Of a DNA stretch of 64,000 bases, positions 19,264 through 27,944 are shown piece by piece (positions within the stretch are counted from its first letter, which is position 1; each line of letters begins with the position of its first letter). Under the pieces are notes generated by a model. It worked only from the letters and a program-made list of their open reading frames with translations. It ran no database searches and had not been told where the DNA came from. A program made the translations under genes and the position numbers. This stretch comes from an uncultured Alphaproteobacteria bacterium (lineage in GTDB: Bacteria > Pseudomonadota > Alphaproteobacteria > SP197), in NCBI GenBank assembly GCA_943787175.1, contig CALSLK010000031.1, forward strand, positions 31,527 through 95,526, read 5' to 3'.

Positions 19264-20607
19264 ATGCGTTTTGATCTTGTCGTAATGGGTGACCTCGTTC
19301 TGCCCGAAGGTGTGGCCAGGAATGGCTGGGTTGCCGTGCGCAACGGCGTGATCGATGCCATCGGGCAGGGTGAGGCGCCACCGGCAAGGACGGTCGAGGA
19401 TTTCAGAGGATCCTTCGTCTTCCCAGGTGTTATCGATGGTCAGACCCATGCCGGTTCGATTGCCGGGTTTGCCGGCCTGGAAGATCTCTCGCGCAGCGCA
19501 ATCGCAGGCGGCGTGACCACCATTGTCGATATGCCGTTTGATGAGCCCGACCCGGTCTGGAGCCGTGACCTGCTCGATGCCAAGATCGAAACTGCTGATG
19601 CCGTCGCCCATTGTGATGTTGCGCTCTATGGCATGGTGAAAAAGAAGGTGGAGGTCGACCAGATCGCTTCTCTGGCTGAAGGTGGCGTCTGTGCTTTCAA
19701 GATGTCGACCTATGAAGCCAACCCCCATCGTTTTCCGCGTATTCCCCATCATGAGATGGCCCGCGCTTTCTCCGCCATTGCTGAAACCGGTCTCACCGTC
19801 GCGGTCCATAACGAGGACCAGGAGGTCGTTGACGACGCCATTGCACGGTTCAAGGAAGCCAAGCAGATGGGCGCCAATGTGCATCACCCCAGCCGTCCGC
19901 CGCTGGCAGAACTTCTGGCCAACGCGGCAATCCTCGAGATGGGCGCACAGACTGGCGCCCGGGCGCATATCGTGCATTCGTCGCTGGCACGTGGCTTTGA
20001 CATGGCGCGCCAATATCGCGATCAGGGATTCCAGGCGACTTGTGAAACCTGCATCCATTATCTGGTTTTCGATGAGTCCGATGTGCTCGAGCGTGGCGCA
20101 CGCGGCAAGGTGAATCCGCCCATCCGGCCCGATCAGAAAGAAGCCATCTGGGAGAAGATTGTCGCCGGCGATGCCGCCTTTGTTTCTTCCGATCACTGCT
20201 CCTGGCCGCTTGAGCGCAAGCCCGATGACAATATCTTCCAGGCAGCGCCTGGCGCGCCCGGTGTGGAATGCCTCCTGCCCGCCATGGTGACGGAAGTCTC
20301 CAACCGGGGTCTGTCACCCACCCTGGTGGCCGAAATGTTGTGTGAAGGCCCCGCCCGCCATTTCGGCCTCTGGCCAAAAAAGGGCGCCATCCGTGTCGGT
20401 GCTGATGCTGACCTTGCCGTTGTTGGTCGCGAGGCTTACCGCCATGACGATGCCACATTGCACTGCAATCTGGCACCCTGGAGTCCTTACGATGGCATGG
20501 AAATGGCAGGACGCGTCATGAAGGTATGGTTGCGCGGAACCGAAGCGTTTTTCGGTGGCGATGTTCTGACCGCTCCAGGTGATGGCCAGTTCGTGCGGCC
20601 CGTGTAA
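19264..20607 (+). CDS. Hydantoinase/dihydropyrimidinase-like cyclic amidohydrolase
   Basis: 447-residue cyclic amidohydrolase that should open a hydantoin or dihydropyrimidine ring to an N-carbamoyl amino acid. Visible ligands: carbamylated Lys146 (CAFKMSTYE), His182 (AVHNED), His238 (HIVHSS) and Asp310 (SSDHCSW). The first metal motif reads GQTHAGS (Gln60, His62) instead of the usual HXH, so one alpha-metal histidine is replaced by Gln. AAAGGAG lies seven bases before ATG 19264. It directly precedes a hydantoin racemase and a D-carbamoylase, the classic three-enzyme D-amino-acid route. Allantoinase is an alternative reading; the neighbours favour hydantoinase. Confidence 0.85.
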   Translation: MRFDLVVMGDLVLPEGVARNGWVAVRNGVIDAIGQGEAPPARTVEDFRGSFVFPGVIDGQTHAGSIAGFAGLEDLSRSAIAGGVTTIVDMPFDEPDPVWSRDLLDAKIETADAVAHCDVALYGMVKKKVEVDQIASLAEGGVCAFKMSTYEANPHRFPRIPHHEMARAFSAIAETGLTVAVHNEDQEVVDDAIARFKEAKQMGANVHHPSRPPLAELLANAAILEMGAQTGARAHIVHSSLARGFDMARQYRDQGFQATCETCIHYLVFDESDVLERGARGKVNPPIRPDQKEAIWEKIVAGDAAFVSSDHCSWPLERKPDDNIFQAAPGAPGVECLLPAMVTEVSNRGLSPTLVAEMLCEGPARHFGLWPKKGAIRVGADADLAVVGREAYRHDDATLHCNLAPWSPYDGMEMAGRVMKVWLRGTEAFFGGDVLTAPGDGQFVRPV

Positions 20608-20611
20608 CGCC

Positions 20612-21274
20612 ATGGCCGACCGCATTCTTGTCATCAATCCCAATTCCAGCCGGGATGTCACGGCGCGCATGTCAAAGGCGCTTGATGGTCTGCGCTTCGA
20701 CAACGGTCCCGCGATTGATTGCGTAACGCTCGACGAAGGCCCCCCGGGAATCGAGACAGACCGGCACATCGCTGATGTGGTCGCTCCCATCGTCGCAACG
20801 GTGGAGAAGGAGCAGAATCGCACCTCGGCGTTTGTCATCGCCTGTTTCAGCGATCCCGGCCTGCATGCCGCCCGTGAAGCCAGCCGCGTCCCGGTTTTCG
20901 GGATTGCCCAATGTGGATATGCCGCGGCCACAGCAATCGGCGAGCGCTTCGGTGTCATCTCGATCCTCTCGCGTTCGCTGTCGCGCCACCGCCGCCACAT
21001 CGGCTCGCTCGGTCTGCTCGACAAGCTAGCGGCCGACCTGGCCATCGACATGGGTGTCACGGAACTGGGCCAGGCCGACAAGGTGCTCGACCGTATGACC
21101 GCCGTGGGCAGCCGGCTGAAAAAGGACCACGGTGCCGATGTTCTGGTCATGGGCTGCGCCGGCATGGCGCAGTATCGCCGTCTGCTGGAGCAGCGCGTCG
21201 GCATCCCCGTGATCGAACCAACCCAGGCGGCAACCGCCATGGCACTCAACACCGTCCAGGCCGCAAAAAACTAA
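20612..21274 (+). CDS. Asp/Glu/hydantoin racemase family protein
   Basis: 220-residue racemase that interconverts D- and L-5-substituted hydantoins (or an amino acid) with two catalytic cysteines. INPNSSRDVT is the N-terminal family motif. Cys78 (IACFSDPG) and Cys182 (VMGCAGMA) are the expected acid/base pair. ATG 20612 is four bases after the hydantoinase stop; the ORF opens 11 codons upstream inside that gene but without similarity. With its neighbours it allows total conversion of racemic hydantoin to a D-amino acid. Confidence 0.9.
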   Translation: MADRILVINPNSSRDVTARMSKALDGLRFDNGPAIDCVTLDEGPPGIETDRHIADVVAPIVATVEKEQNRTSAFVIACFSDPGLHAAREASRVPVFGIAQCGYAAATAIGERFGVISILSRSLSRHRRHIGSLGLLDKLAADLAIDMGVTELGQADKVLDRMTAVGSRLKKDHGADVLVMGCAGMAQYRRLLEQRVGIPVIEPTQAATAMALNTVQAAKN

Positions 21275-21287
21275 CAAGGAAATCACC

Positions 21288-22220
21288 ATGGCAAAACGTG
21301 TTCTTACTGTCGCCGGCGCTCAGATGGGCCCGGTCCAGCGGGTTGATTCAAAGGCATCGGCGGTGGCGCGCATGGTCGACCTGATGCGCCAGGCCGCTGG
21401 TCGCGGCTGCGACCTGGTGGTGTTTCCCGAACTGGCGCTCACCACGTTTTTCCCGCGCTGGCTGATCGAGGATCAGGCCGAACTCGACAGCTATTACGAG
21501 TTCTCCATGCCGGGCCCCGATACGCAGCCCCTGTTCGATACTGCGCGCGAACTGGGCATCGGATTTCATCTGGGTTATGCCGAAGTGGATGGTGAGCACC
21601 GCTACAACACTGCCATTCTGGTCGACAAAACAGGTGAGATTGTCGCCAAGTACCGCAAGATTCACCTGCCCGGTCATGCTGAGTTTGATCCCGAGCGTGA
21701 GTTCCAGCATCTCGAAAAGCGCTACTTCGAAGTCGGCAATCTGGGCTTTCCGGTGTGGGAGACTATGGGCGGCAAACTCGGCATGCTGATCTGCAACGAT
21801 CGGCGCTGGCCCGAAGCCTTCCGTGTTCTGGGCCTGCAGGGCGCCGAACTGGTCGTGATCGGCTACAACACACCCACGCTGAACGGTCAGACCTTCGAGC
21901 CGCCGCATCTGCGTATCCACCACAACCTGCTCGCCATGCAGGCCGGCGCTTATCAGAACGGCACCTGGGTTGTCGGCGTGGCCAAGGCCGGCCACGAAGA
22001 TGGCGTGCACATGATGGGTTCCAGCGCGATCTGCACCCCCAATGGTGAAGTCGCTGCCCTGGCAAGCACACTGGAAGACGAGCTGATCGTGGCTGATTGC
22101 GATCTTGATGCCGGTGCCTACATCAAAGCCAACATCTTCAACTTTGAAGCTCACCGCCGGCCCGAGCATTACAACCTGATTGTTGAAACCGCCGGCACCG
22201 TGCCGCCCAGGGGTTCATGA
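21288..22220 (+). CDS. N-carbamoyl-D-amino acid hydrolase (D-carbamoylase)
   Basis: 310-residue nitrilase-superfamily enzyme that releases a D-amino acid, CO2 and ammonia. The Glu-Lys-Cys triad is Glu48 (FPELALTTFFPRW), Lys124 (YRKIHLPGH) and Cys169 (ICNDRRWPE). These motifs and the FQHLEKRYFE and YNTPT segments match the well-studied Agrobacterium D-carbamoylase closely over the full length. AAGGAAA precedes ATG 21288. Its presence next to a hydantoinase and racemase makes the D-amino-acid assignment strong. The stop overlaps the next ATG by four bases (ATGA). Confidence 0.93.
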   Translation: MAKRVLTVAGAQMGPVQRVDSKASAVARMVDLMRQAAGRGCDLVVFPELALTTFFPRWLIEDQAELDSYYEFSMPGPDTQPLFDTARELGIGFHLGYAEVDGEHRYNTAILVDKTGEIVAKYRKIHLPGHAEFDPEREFQHLEKRYFEVGNLGFPVWETMGGKLGMLICNDRRWPEAFRVLGLQGAELVVIGYNTPTLNGQTFEPPHLRIHHNLLAMQAGAYQNGTWVVGVAKAGHEDGVHMMGSSAICTPNGEVAALASTLEDELIVADCDLDAGAYIKANIFNFEAHRRPEHYNLIVETAGTVPPRGS

Positions 22221-23083
22221 TCCGCCTGACCGGCCTCACGCTGGCCACCCTGGCGCTGGTAAGTTTGTTTGCAGGATATTGGGTTGGCGCGCGTGACCGC
22301 GATGTTTCGCCCTGGCAGCAAATACCCGACGAAACAGCAGGTTTCTTCGGCTGGGAATCTGCCTGGATCAAAGCCGGGCCCTTCGACCTGTTGAGCTATC
22401 GCAGGTTCTCGGAACCCGATGCGGAGCTGCTTACGGTCTATATTGAAGGCGATGGCTTGCCCTGGGTAACCAGGACGGAACTCTCCGACGATCCCACACC
22501 ACGTGTCGACCGGGTCCTCAAGCTTGCGGTGCAGGACAAACAAGGCAATGTCGCCTACTTGGCGCGACCCTGCTTTTATCTGCCTGCCGATGAACTGGCA
22601 TCCTGTCCGTCCGACCTGTGGTCCCTGGCGCGTTACGCGGACGACGTCGTGGCTGCGCTCGACATCGCGCTCGATGAACTCAAATCGGATGCAGGCGCAG
22701 CGCAGCTTCGCCTGATTGGTGTCTCAGGTGGCGGGGTTCTAGCTGCCCTGCTGGCGGAGCGAAGGGATGACGTGGGCAGCCTCATCACTGTGACCGCAAA
22801 TCTTGACCATGCGGTCTGGACCGCACGCAACGGCGTCACCCCCATGCGCGATTCTCTCAACGCTGCCGATGTGGCCCGGGATATCCAGGACATTCCCCAG
22901 GTCCATTTCGTCGGTGGCGATGACACCAATGTCATGCTGGCTGATGTGGAAGCCTACATCGCGCGCATGTCTGACACGGCACAAAGTCAGGTCATCGTGG
23001 TCCCGGGACAGGCGCATGTTTGTTGCTGGGTCCAGTCTTGGCCGGCCCTTCTGGGTGAGGCTGAACGTCTGATGACGCCGTGA
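22217..23083 (+). CDS. Exported or membrane-anchored alpha/beta-hydrolase-like protein
   Basis: 288 residues with an N-terminal hydrophobic stretch (residues 4-24, LTGLTLATLALVSLFAGYWV) that can act as signal or anchor. The remainder resembles an alpha/beta hydrolase: IEGDGLPW near the oxyanion strand, GVSGGGVLAALLAE as the nucleophile elbow (GXSXG, Ser about 175), FVGGDDT, and GQAHVCC near the end as the candidate histidine. Coupled by ATGA to the D-carbamoylase and last gene of that operon. The role is unknown; a periplasmic esterase or amidase is plausible. Confidence 0.7.
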   Translation: MIRLTGLTLATLALVSLFAGYWVGARDRDVSPWQQIPDETAGFFGWESAWIKAGPFDLLSYRRFSEPDAELLTVYIEGDGLPWVTRTELSDDPTPRVDRVLKLAVQDKQGNVAYLARPCFYLPADELASCPSDLWSLARYADDVVAALDIALDELKSDAGAAQLRLIGVSGGGVLAALLAERRDDVGSLITVTANLDHAVWTARNGVTPMRDSLNAADVARDIQDIPQVHFVGGDDTNVMLADVEAYIARMSDTAQSQVIVVPGQAHVCCWVQSWPALLGEAERLMTP

Positions 23084-23171
23084 CGCCTGGCTGATCACAC
23101 TCGCTTGATTTTGTTTGTTTTTATGACAAATCACCTATGGTTGTTTCTTCACGCCCTTGGGAGGAACGCAG

Positions 23172-24290
23172 ATGTCGATCAAGAGAGCCATTGATGAGTT
23201 AAAACGTGGCGAACTCAGCCGCCGCGACTTTTCTCGTGCTGCCGCGTCGCTCGGTCTGGCCAGCATGACTTTGCCCATGATGAACCGGTCCGCGCAGGCT
23301 TCGGATCTTACGGTCTTCACGTGGAGCGGTTACGAACTTCCGGAGTTCTTCGAGCCCTATATCGAAAAGTACAACAGCGAACCGAACTTCTCGTATTTTG
23401 CCGACAACGATGAGGCCTTTCAGAAGGTTCATGCCGGCTTCACGCCTGATCTTGTGTGCCCGTCGAATCCGCTGGTGAAGAAGTTCCACGATGGCGGGCT
23501 CATCAAACCCATCGACACCACCCGCCTCTCCAACTGGGACCAGATGCTTGGTGCCTTGAAGACCGTTGATGCCACCATGTTCAACGACAAGACCTGGTAC
23601 GTCCCCTGGGACTGGGGCAATTCGTCGGTTGTTTACCGGCCCGATCTTGTGGATCCCGAATATGTCGAAACCAATTCCTGGAAGATCCTGTGGGACGAAC
23701 GGTATGCCGGTCGTCTGGCAACCAACGACCAGATGGATTCCATCGTCATTCCAGCTGCCCTGGTTCTGGGCATCGAAAATCCCTTCGCCATGTCTGATGA
23801 AGACATTGCCAGGGTGAAGGCATACCTGGTCGAGCAGCGCCCATTGCTGCGCTATTACTGGCAGAATGAAACCGATGTCGCCCAGGCCATGGCCTCAGGT
23901 GAAGTCGTGGCGGCCTATGGCTGGAACTCCACCGCAGCCCTGCTGGCAGCCGAAGGCGTGCCCACTGCCTATATGGTTCCGGTCGAAGGCATCCTTACCT
24001 GGACGGATGGTTACTGTCTGGTCGAAGGCGGCGAGGGCAGCGAACAGGAAGCCTATGACTTCATGGATGCCGTGCTCAGCGTTGAAGCAGGTGTGCATCT
24101 CCTCAACGCTTACGGGTTTGGTTGCGCCAACAAGAACGCCTACCCGCTGGTTGATCAGGACATGCTGGCGGGTCTGGGTTACTCCGACCCGGAGAATGCC
24201 CTCAATACCGGACTCTTCTTTGCCACCATCGAGTCACCCTGGCGCGAGAAGTACCTCAACATGGTCGATGAGGTCCGTGCGGGCGCGTAG
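23172..24290 (+). CDS. Tat-exported extracellular solute-binding protein (PotD-like)
   Basis: Periplasmic binding protein of the spermidine/putrescine (PotD/PotF) class, about 372 residues from ATG 23172, which has GGGAGG eight bases upstream. The N-terminus carries a twin-arginine signal (LSRRDFSRAAASLGLASM). The mature part begins SDLTVFTWSGYELPEFFEPY. The family pattern WYVPWDWGNSSVVYRPD and MASGEVVAAYGWNS is present. No ABC permease or ATPase gene lies nearby, so the transporter must be completed elsewhere. Its place after the ureide operon suggests uptake of a polyamine- or amine-like substrate; the ligand is not certain. Confidence 0.88.
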   Translation: MSIKRAIDELKRGELSRRDFSRAAASLGLASMTLPMMNRSAQASDLTVFTWSGYELPEFFEPYIEKYNSEPNFSYFADNDEAFQKVHAGFTPDLVCPSNPLVKKFHDGGLIKPIDTTRLSNWDQMLGALKTVDATMFNDKTWYVPWDWGNSSVVYRPDLVDPEYVETNSWKILWDERYAGRLATNDQMDSIVIPAALVLGIENPFAMSDEDIARVKAYLVEQRPLLRYYWQNETDVAQAMASGEVVAAYGWNSTAALLAAEGVPTAYMVPVEGILTWTDGYCLVEGGEGSEQEAYDFMDAVLSVEAGVHLLNAYGFGCANKNAYPLVDQDMLAGLGYSDPENALNTGLFFATIESPWREKYLNMVDEVRAGA

Positions 24291-24300
24291 TTCTCAATAG

Positions 24301-24409
24301 GTGTCATCCCGGCCGACCAAAGGGAGAGCCGGGATCTCGGTCCGCACATTGCTTTTGAAACGCGTCAGGACGAGATCCCGGCTCTCCTTCCAGTCGGCCG
24401 GGATGACAC
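24301..24409. repeat. Extragenic long palindrome, copy 1 (39-nt arms)
   Basis: Left arm 24301-24339 (begins GTGTCATCCCGGCCGAC) and right arm 24371-24409 are reverse complements over 39 nt except for a 5-nt internal patch. A 31-nt spacer separates them. It sits between the convergent solute-binding-protein and yaaA genes, so it could fold as a bidirectional terminator. The same arm sequence recurs at 27807-27845 and, degenerate, at 47885 and 59929. Confidence 0.9.
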
Positions 24410-24449
24410 ACTTTATCTAAAGCGCGAGTCGCCGCTCACGCGCATGAAC

Positions 24450-25217
24450 TCAGGCGCGGATGAAGACATAGGTGTCGTCGTCCGACAGGTCCTGGCGGAA
24501 CTGGTAACCATCCTGGGCAAAGTCCTTCAGGCCCTCGGGCCGGTCCAGCCGGTTCTGGACGATGAAACGCGCGATCATGCCGCGTGCAACCTTGGCCGAG
24601 AAGCTGATGATCTTGGCTACTCCGTCGCGTTCTTCCTTGAACACGGGTGTCACCACGCGGGCTTTCAGCTTTCTGGTTTTGACTGCGCCGAAATACTCCT
24701 GGGACGCCGCGTTCACCAGGACCGGTACCGCCTCGTCCTTCATGTCGCGGTTCAGCGCGCGCGAGATCTTCTCGCCCCAGAAATCATAGAGGTTTTCACC
24801 ACGTTCGGTGGCAAGCCGTGTTCCCATCTCCAGACGATAGGGCTGAATCAGGTCCAGCGGACGCAGCACGCCATAAAGGCCTGAAAGGATGCGCAGATGA
24901 TCCTGGGCATAGTCCAGGTCTTCGCGGTCCAGGCTTCCGGCGTCCAGGCCGCGATAGGTGTCACCGGCAAAGGCCAGGGCAGCCTGTTTGGCATTGTCGT
25001 TGGTGTGTTTCAGGCGGAAGGCGCGGAAGCGGTCATGGTTGAGGTCCGACAGCTTGTCGGAAAGGTCCATCAGCCCGGCGATCTCCGTGCGTGTCAGATG
25101 CCGCGTGGTCTTCATCAGCTCGCGTGTCTGGGCCATCAGGGCCGGCTGCGTAGCGGGCAGACCCTCGGGTGCCGGGTCGAAATTCAGCGCCTTGGCCGGT
25201 GACACAACAACAAGCAT
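24450..25217 (-). CDS. yaaA: YaaA family peroxide-stress protein
   Basis: 255-residue YaaA/UPF0246 protein, which in E. coli lowers free iron and oxidative DNA damage. Begins MLVVVSPAKALNFDP. Family motifs include FAGDTYRGLDA, LRILSGLYGVLRPLDLI and YRLEMGTRL, and the C-terminal half has IISFSAKVARGMIARF. Start ATG 25217 fits the family N-terminus. Faces the solute-binding protein across the palindrome and is followed upstream by the enoyl-CoA hydratase gene, same strand, after a 61-bp gap. Confidence 0.95.
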   Translation of the reverse strand: MLVVVSPAKALNFDPAPEGLPATQPALMAQTRELMKTTRHLTRTEIAGLMDLSDKLSDLNHDRFRAFRLKHTNDNAKQAALAFAGDTYRGLDAGSLDREDLDYAQDHLRILSGLYGVLRPLDLIQPYRLEMGTRLATERGENLYDFWGEKISRALNRDMKDEAVPVLVNAASQEYFGAVKTRKLKARVVTPVFKEERDGVAKIISFSAKVARGMIARFIVQNRLDRPEGLKDFAQDGYQFRQDLSDDDTYVFIRA

Positions 25218-25278
25218 GGGTTTTCTCCTGAAGCGAGGCTTCTATGTAGGTGTGCGGTGGCCTCGGAGCAAACCCTGC

Positions 25279-26061
25279 TCAGCGACCTGTCCACACTGGC
25301 TTACGCTTTTCGATAAAGGCGCGCGCGCCTTCCTTGGAATCAGCGGACTCATTTACCTTGGCCTTGGCAGTCAGGGCGCCGCCTTTTTCAAGTTTTGCGG
25401 CTTCGTGCGGAGGCAGGTCACCGACCAGATCGACCATCTGCTTTTCGGCCTGCACAGAAAGCGGTGCGGCCGCGGCGATCTGTTCAGCCAGTTCGCGCGC
25501 TGCATTCATGACTTCGCCCTGGGGCACGACACGGTTGAGCAGATGCAGATCAAGCGCTTCCTGTGCCTTCATGCGCCGGCCAGTCAGCAGCAGTTCCATG
25601 GCGATGTGGCGGGGCAGGCGTGACATCAGACGCGAAATGCTCGCACCCGAGGTCGTCAGGCCCACATTGACCTCCGACAGGAAGAATTCGGCGTTTTCCG
25701 AAGCCACCATCAGATCGCCTGAAAGCGCCAACTCAAAACCTCCGGCAACACAATAGCCGTTGATTGCCATGATGACCGGCTTGTTGAGGTCATACATGCC
25801 CGAAACGCCGCCAAAGCCAAAGGGTCCGAAATCCTTGTCGGGCTCTTCTTCGGCGCCGTCGTTCAGGTCCCAGCCGGTGCAGAAGAACCGGTCGCCAGCA
25901 CCCGTCAGGATCGCCACCCACAATTCGGGATCATCTCGGAACTGGATGAACGCGTCATTCATCGCCCGGCTGACTTCGGCCCCGATCGCATTCGCCTTGG
26001 GATTATCCAGAGTGACTTCAAAGATACGTCCGTTGATGTGGGTGTGAACACGATCGCTCAT
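25279..26061 (-). CDS. Enoyl-CoA hydratase/isomerase family (crotonobetainyl-CoA hydratase-like)
   Basis: 260-residue crotonase-fold enzyme. The oxyanion-hole motif is AINGYCVAGGFELALSGD. The second catalytic-Glu region is FFLSEVNVGL. ATG 26061 is chosen because GAGGAG lies seven bases upstream; the frame is open 29 codons earlier. The overall pattern resembles carnitinyl/crotonobetainyl-CoA hydratase (CaiD) and other short-chain hydratases, but crotonases are hard to assign by eye. Substrate is an enoyl-CoA thioester. Confidence 0.85.
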   Translation of the reverse strand: MSDRVHTHINGRIFEVTLDNPKANAIGAEVSRAMNDAFIQFRDDPELWVAILTGAGDRFFCTGWDLNDGAEEEPDKDFGPFGFGGVSGMYDLNKPVIMAINGYCVAGGFELALSGDLMVASENAEFFLSEVNVGLTTSGASISRLMSRLPRHIAMELLLTGRRMKAQEALDLHLLNRVVPQGEVMNAARELAEQIAAAAPLSVQAEKQMVDLVGDLPPHEAAKLEKGGALTAKAKVNESADSKEGARAFIEKRKPVWTGR

Positions 26062-26211
26062 GGCTGGCTCCTCGGGGGGGTTGCGGGCGCAGGAACCATA
26101 TCCAACCTGAAAAGCTTCCGCCATGTCCTTCGGTCGCGCGAGTAACATGCACCCGGTTTGGCTCCGTGAGCATCTGGTGTAAACAACGCTCCCTGTTCCC
26201 GGTTCGGTGTC

Positions 26212-27741
26212 ATGTCACTCCTCATCGCTTCCCAACTGACGGTTTCCCACGGTGTTGCACCTCTGGTGCGCGATGCCGGGTTCACCGTGGGTGAGAACGA
26301 TCGCATCGGTCTTGTCGGTGCCAACGGCAGTGGCAAATCGACCCTGCTGGCCGCACTGGCCGGGCGCCTGGAACTTGATGCTGGAGATCTTGCTCTGCGC
26401 CGTGGCCTGACCATGGGTATGTCCGAACAGGAAGTGCCAACGGAACTGCTCGAACTGACCCTGCGCGATGCCCTGCTGGAAGCTCTGCCTGAGACCGAAC
26501 GGGACAACGAATCCTGGAAGGTCGATGTCGTCCTGAACTCGCTTGCCTTCCCTTATGAGTTTCACGAACGTCCCGTCGGCAAACTCTCTGGTGGCTGGCA
26601 GCGTCTGGCGCTGATTGCCCGTGCGCGCCTTCCTGAACCCGATCTTCTGTTGCTCGATGAACCGACCAATCATCTCGACCTTGCCAAGATTCTCCATCTG
26701 GAGCGCTGGCTCGAGGACGAGGTGCGCGGACCGCTCATCATGGTCAGCCATGACCGTGAGGTGCTGGACCGTTGCACCAACCGCACCATGTTTCTGCGCG
26801 ATGCCGTGTTGTTTGACTTTCCCGGCAACTACACCCGCGCGCGCCAGCTTCTGCTCGAGCATGATCTGGCCGCTGCTCGTGCACGCGAAGCCGAGGAGGC
26901 CGAGATCAAGCGCCTTGACCGCAGCGCCAAGCGTCTCGCCCTGTGGGGCAGGCAATGGGACAACGAAAAGTTCTCCAAACGCGCGCGCAGCATCGAGCGG
27001 CGCATCGAAAAGAAAAAGGGTGAGGTGACCTATGTCGCGCCCGAGGACCGGCGTCGCCTGGAACTGCGCGAACGCGAAGCCCAGGCCAACATTCTGATGC
27101 GCTGCAACAATTGTGCTATCGCCACGCCTGATGGCACCCCGCTCATCAACATCGAGCGCCTGACCCTGGCGCGCGGCGACCGTGCGGTCATTCTGGGTGC
27201 CAACGGCTCGGGCAAATCGACCTTCCTGCGCCGCCTGATGTCGGAATATGAAAATCACGGCGACCGCATTGCCGAGAAGGCCGAGGTCTATTTCAACCCT
27301 CAGGTTCTGGCCGGCTATTTCGACCAGGACCTTTCGCGCTTGCCCGACGATCAGCCGATGTTCCGCTTCTTCGCCAGCCAGTTCCCAGTGCCCGATCTGC
27401 GCGTGCGCTCGGAACTGATCAACGCTGGTTTCCCCCATGTCGAACAGACCCGCAAGATCGGGACGTTGTCGGGCGGTGAACGCGCTCGTCTGCTGTTCCT
27501 GTTGCTGAAGTTCGAGGAGCCCAATCTGCTGATCCTCGATGAGCCGACCAATCACCTCGATGTTGATGGCCGCGAGCGTCTGGAAGACGAAGTCCTCACG
27601 CGCGAACTCACCTGCATCATGGTCAGCCATGACCGTCGTTTCGTCGACGGCATTGCCAACCGCTTTTTCGTCATCCAGCGCGGGAGGCTGATCGAAACCA
27701 CCTCTGCCGACCCGTTCTACGACTCTCTGCTGGACGATTGA
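26212..27741 (+). CDS. ABC-F family ATPase (Uup-like)
   Basis: 509-residue soluble protein with two ATPase cassettes and no membrane part. Cassette 1: GANGSGKSTLL, LSGGWQRLALIAR, LLLDEPTNHLD. Linker (about residues 215-285) is charged and Arg/Lys-rich. Cassette 2: GANGSGKSTFL, LSGGERARLLFL, LILDEPTNHLD. ABC-F proteins act on the ribosome (translation factors or antibiotic protection) or in DNA stability (Uup). ATG 26212 begins the family sequence directly. The gap to the divergent hydratase is 150 bp. Confidence 0.92.
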   Translation: MSLLIASQLTVSHGVAPLVRDAGFTVGENDRIGLVGANGSGKSTLLAALAGRLELDAGDLALRRGLTMGMSEQEVPTELLELTLRDALLEALPETERDNESWKVDVVLNSLAFPYEFHERPVGKLSGGWQRLALIARARLPEPDLLLLDEPTNHLDLAKILHLERWLEDEVRGPLIMVSHDREVLDRCTNRTMFLRDAVLFDFPGNYTRARQLLLEHDLAAARAREAEEAEIKRLDRSAKRLALWGRQWDNEKFSKRARSIERRIEKKKGEVTYVAPEDRRRLELREREAQANILMRCNNCAIATPDGTPLINIERLTLARGDRAVILGANGSGKSTFLRRLMSEYENHGDRIAEKAEVYFNPQVLAGYFDQDLSRLPDDQPMFRFFASQFPVPDLRVRSELINAGFPHVEQTRKIGTLSGGERARLLFLLLKFEEPNLLILDEPTNHLDVDGRERLEDEVLTRELTCIMVSHDRRFVDGIANRFFVIQRGRLIETTSADPFYDSLLDD

Positions 27742-27806
27742 GCGGCTAAATCGAGTTTGATCCCGAGCCTTCGCTGGGGATCGCACTAAGGGAATACCCA
27801 GCCGCC

Positions 27807-27926
27807 GTGTCATCCCGGCCGACCAATGGGAGAGCCGGGATCTCGTCATGACGGGTTTCTTATGCAGCGTGCGGGCCGAGATCCCGGCTCTGCACCGCGC
27901 GAAGCGCGGCTTGGCCGGGATGACAC
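27807..27926. repeat. Extragenic long palindrome, copy 2
   Basis: Left arm 27807-27845 differs from copy 1 only by one base in 39. Right arm 27877-27926 is 50 nt and has an extra small hairpin (CCGCGCGAAGCGCGG) inserted before its final half. Lies between the convergent ABC-F and EamA-transporter genes, again the position of a bidirectional terminator. Confidence 0.88.
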
Positions 27927-27944
27927 AGATTTTGTGGGACGCCT

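Noticed and set aside
24301..24409. Repeat as a CRISPR or insertion-sequence end
   Set aside because: A single inverted pair without spacers, no transposase gene or target duplication; extragenic palindrome fits better.
26215..27849. 544-codon minus-strand open frame
   Set aside because: Antisense to the intact ABC-F gene; same explanation.
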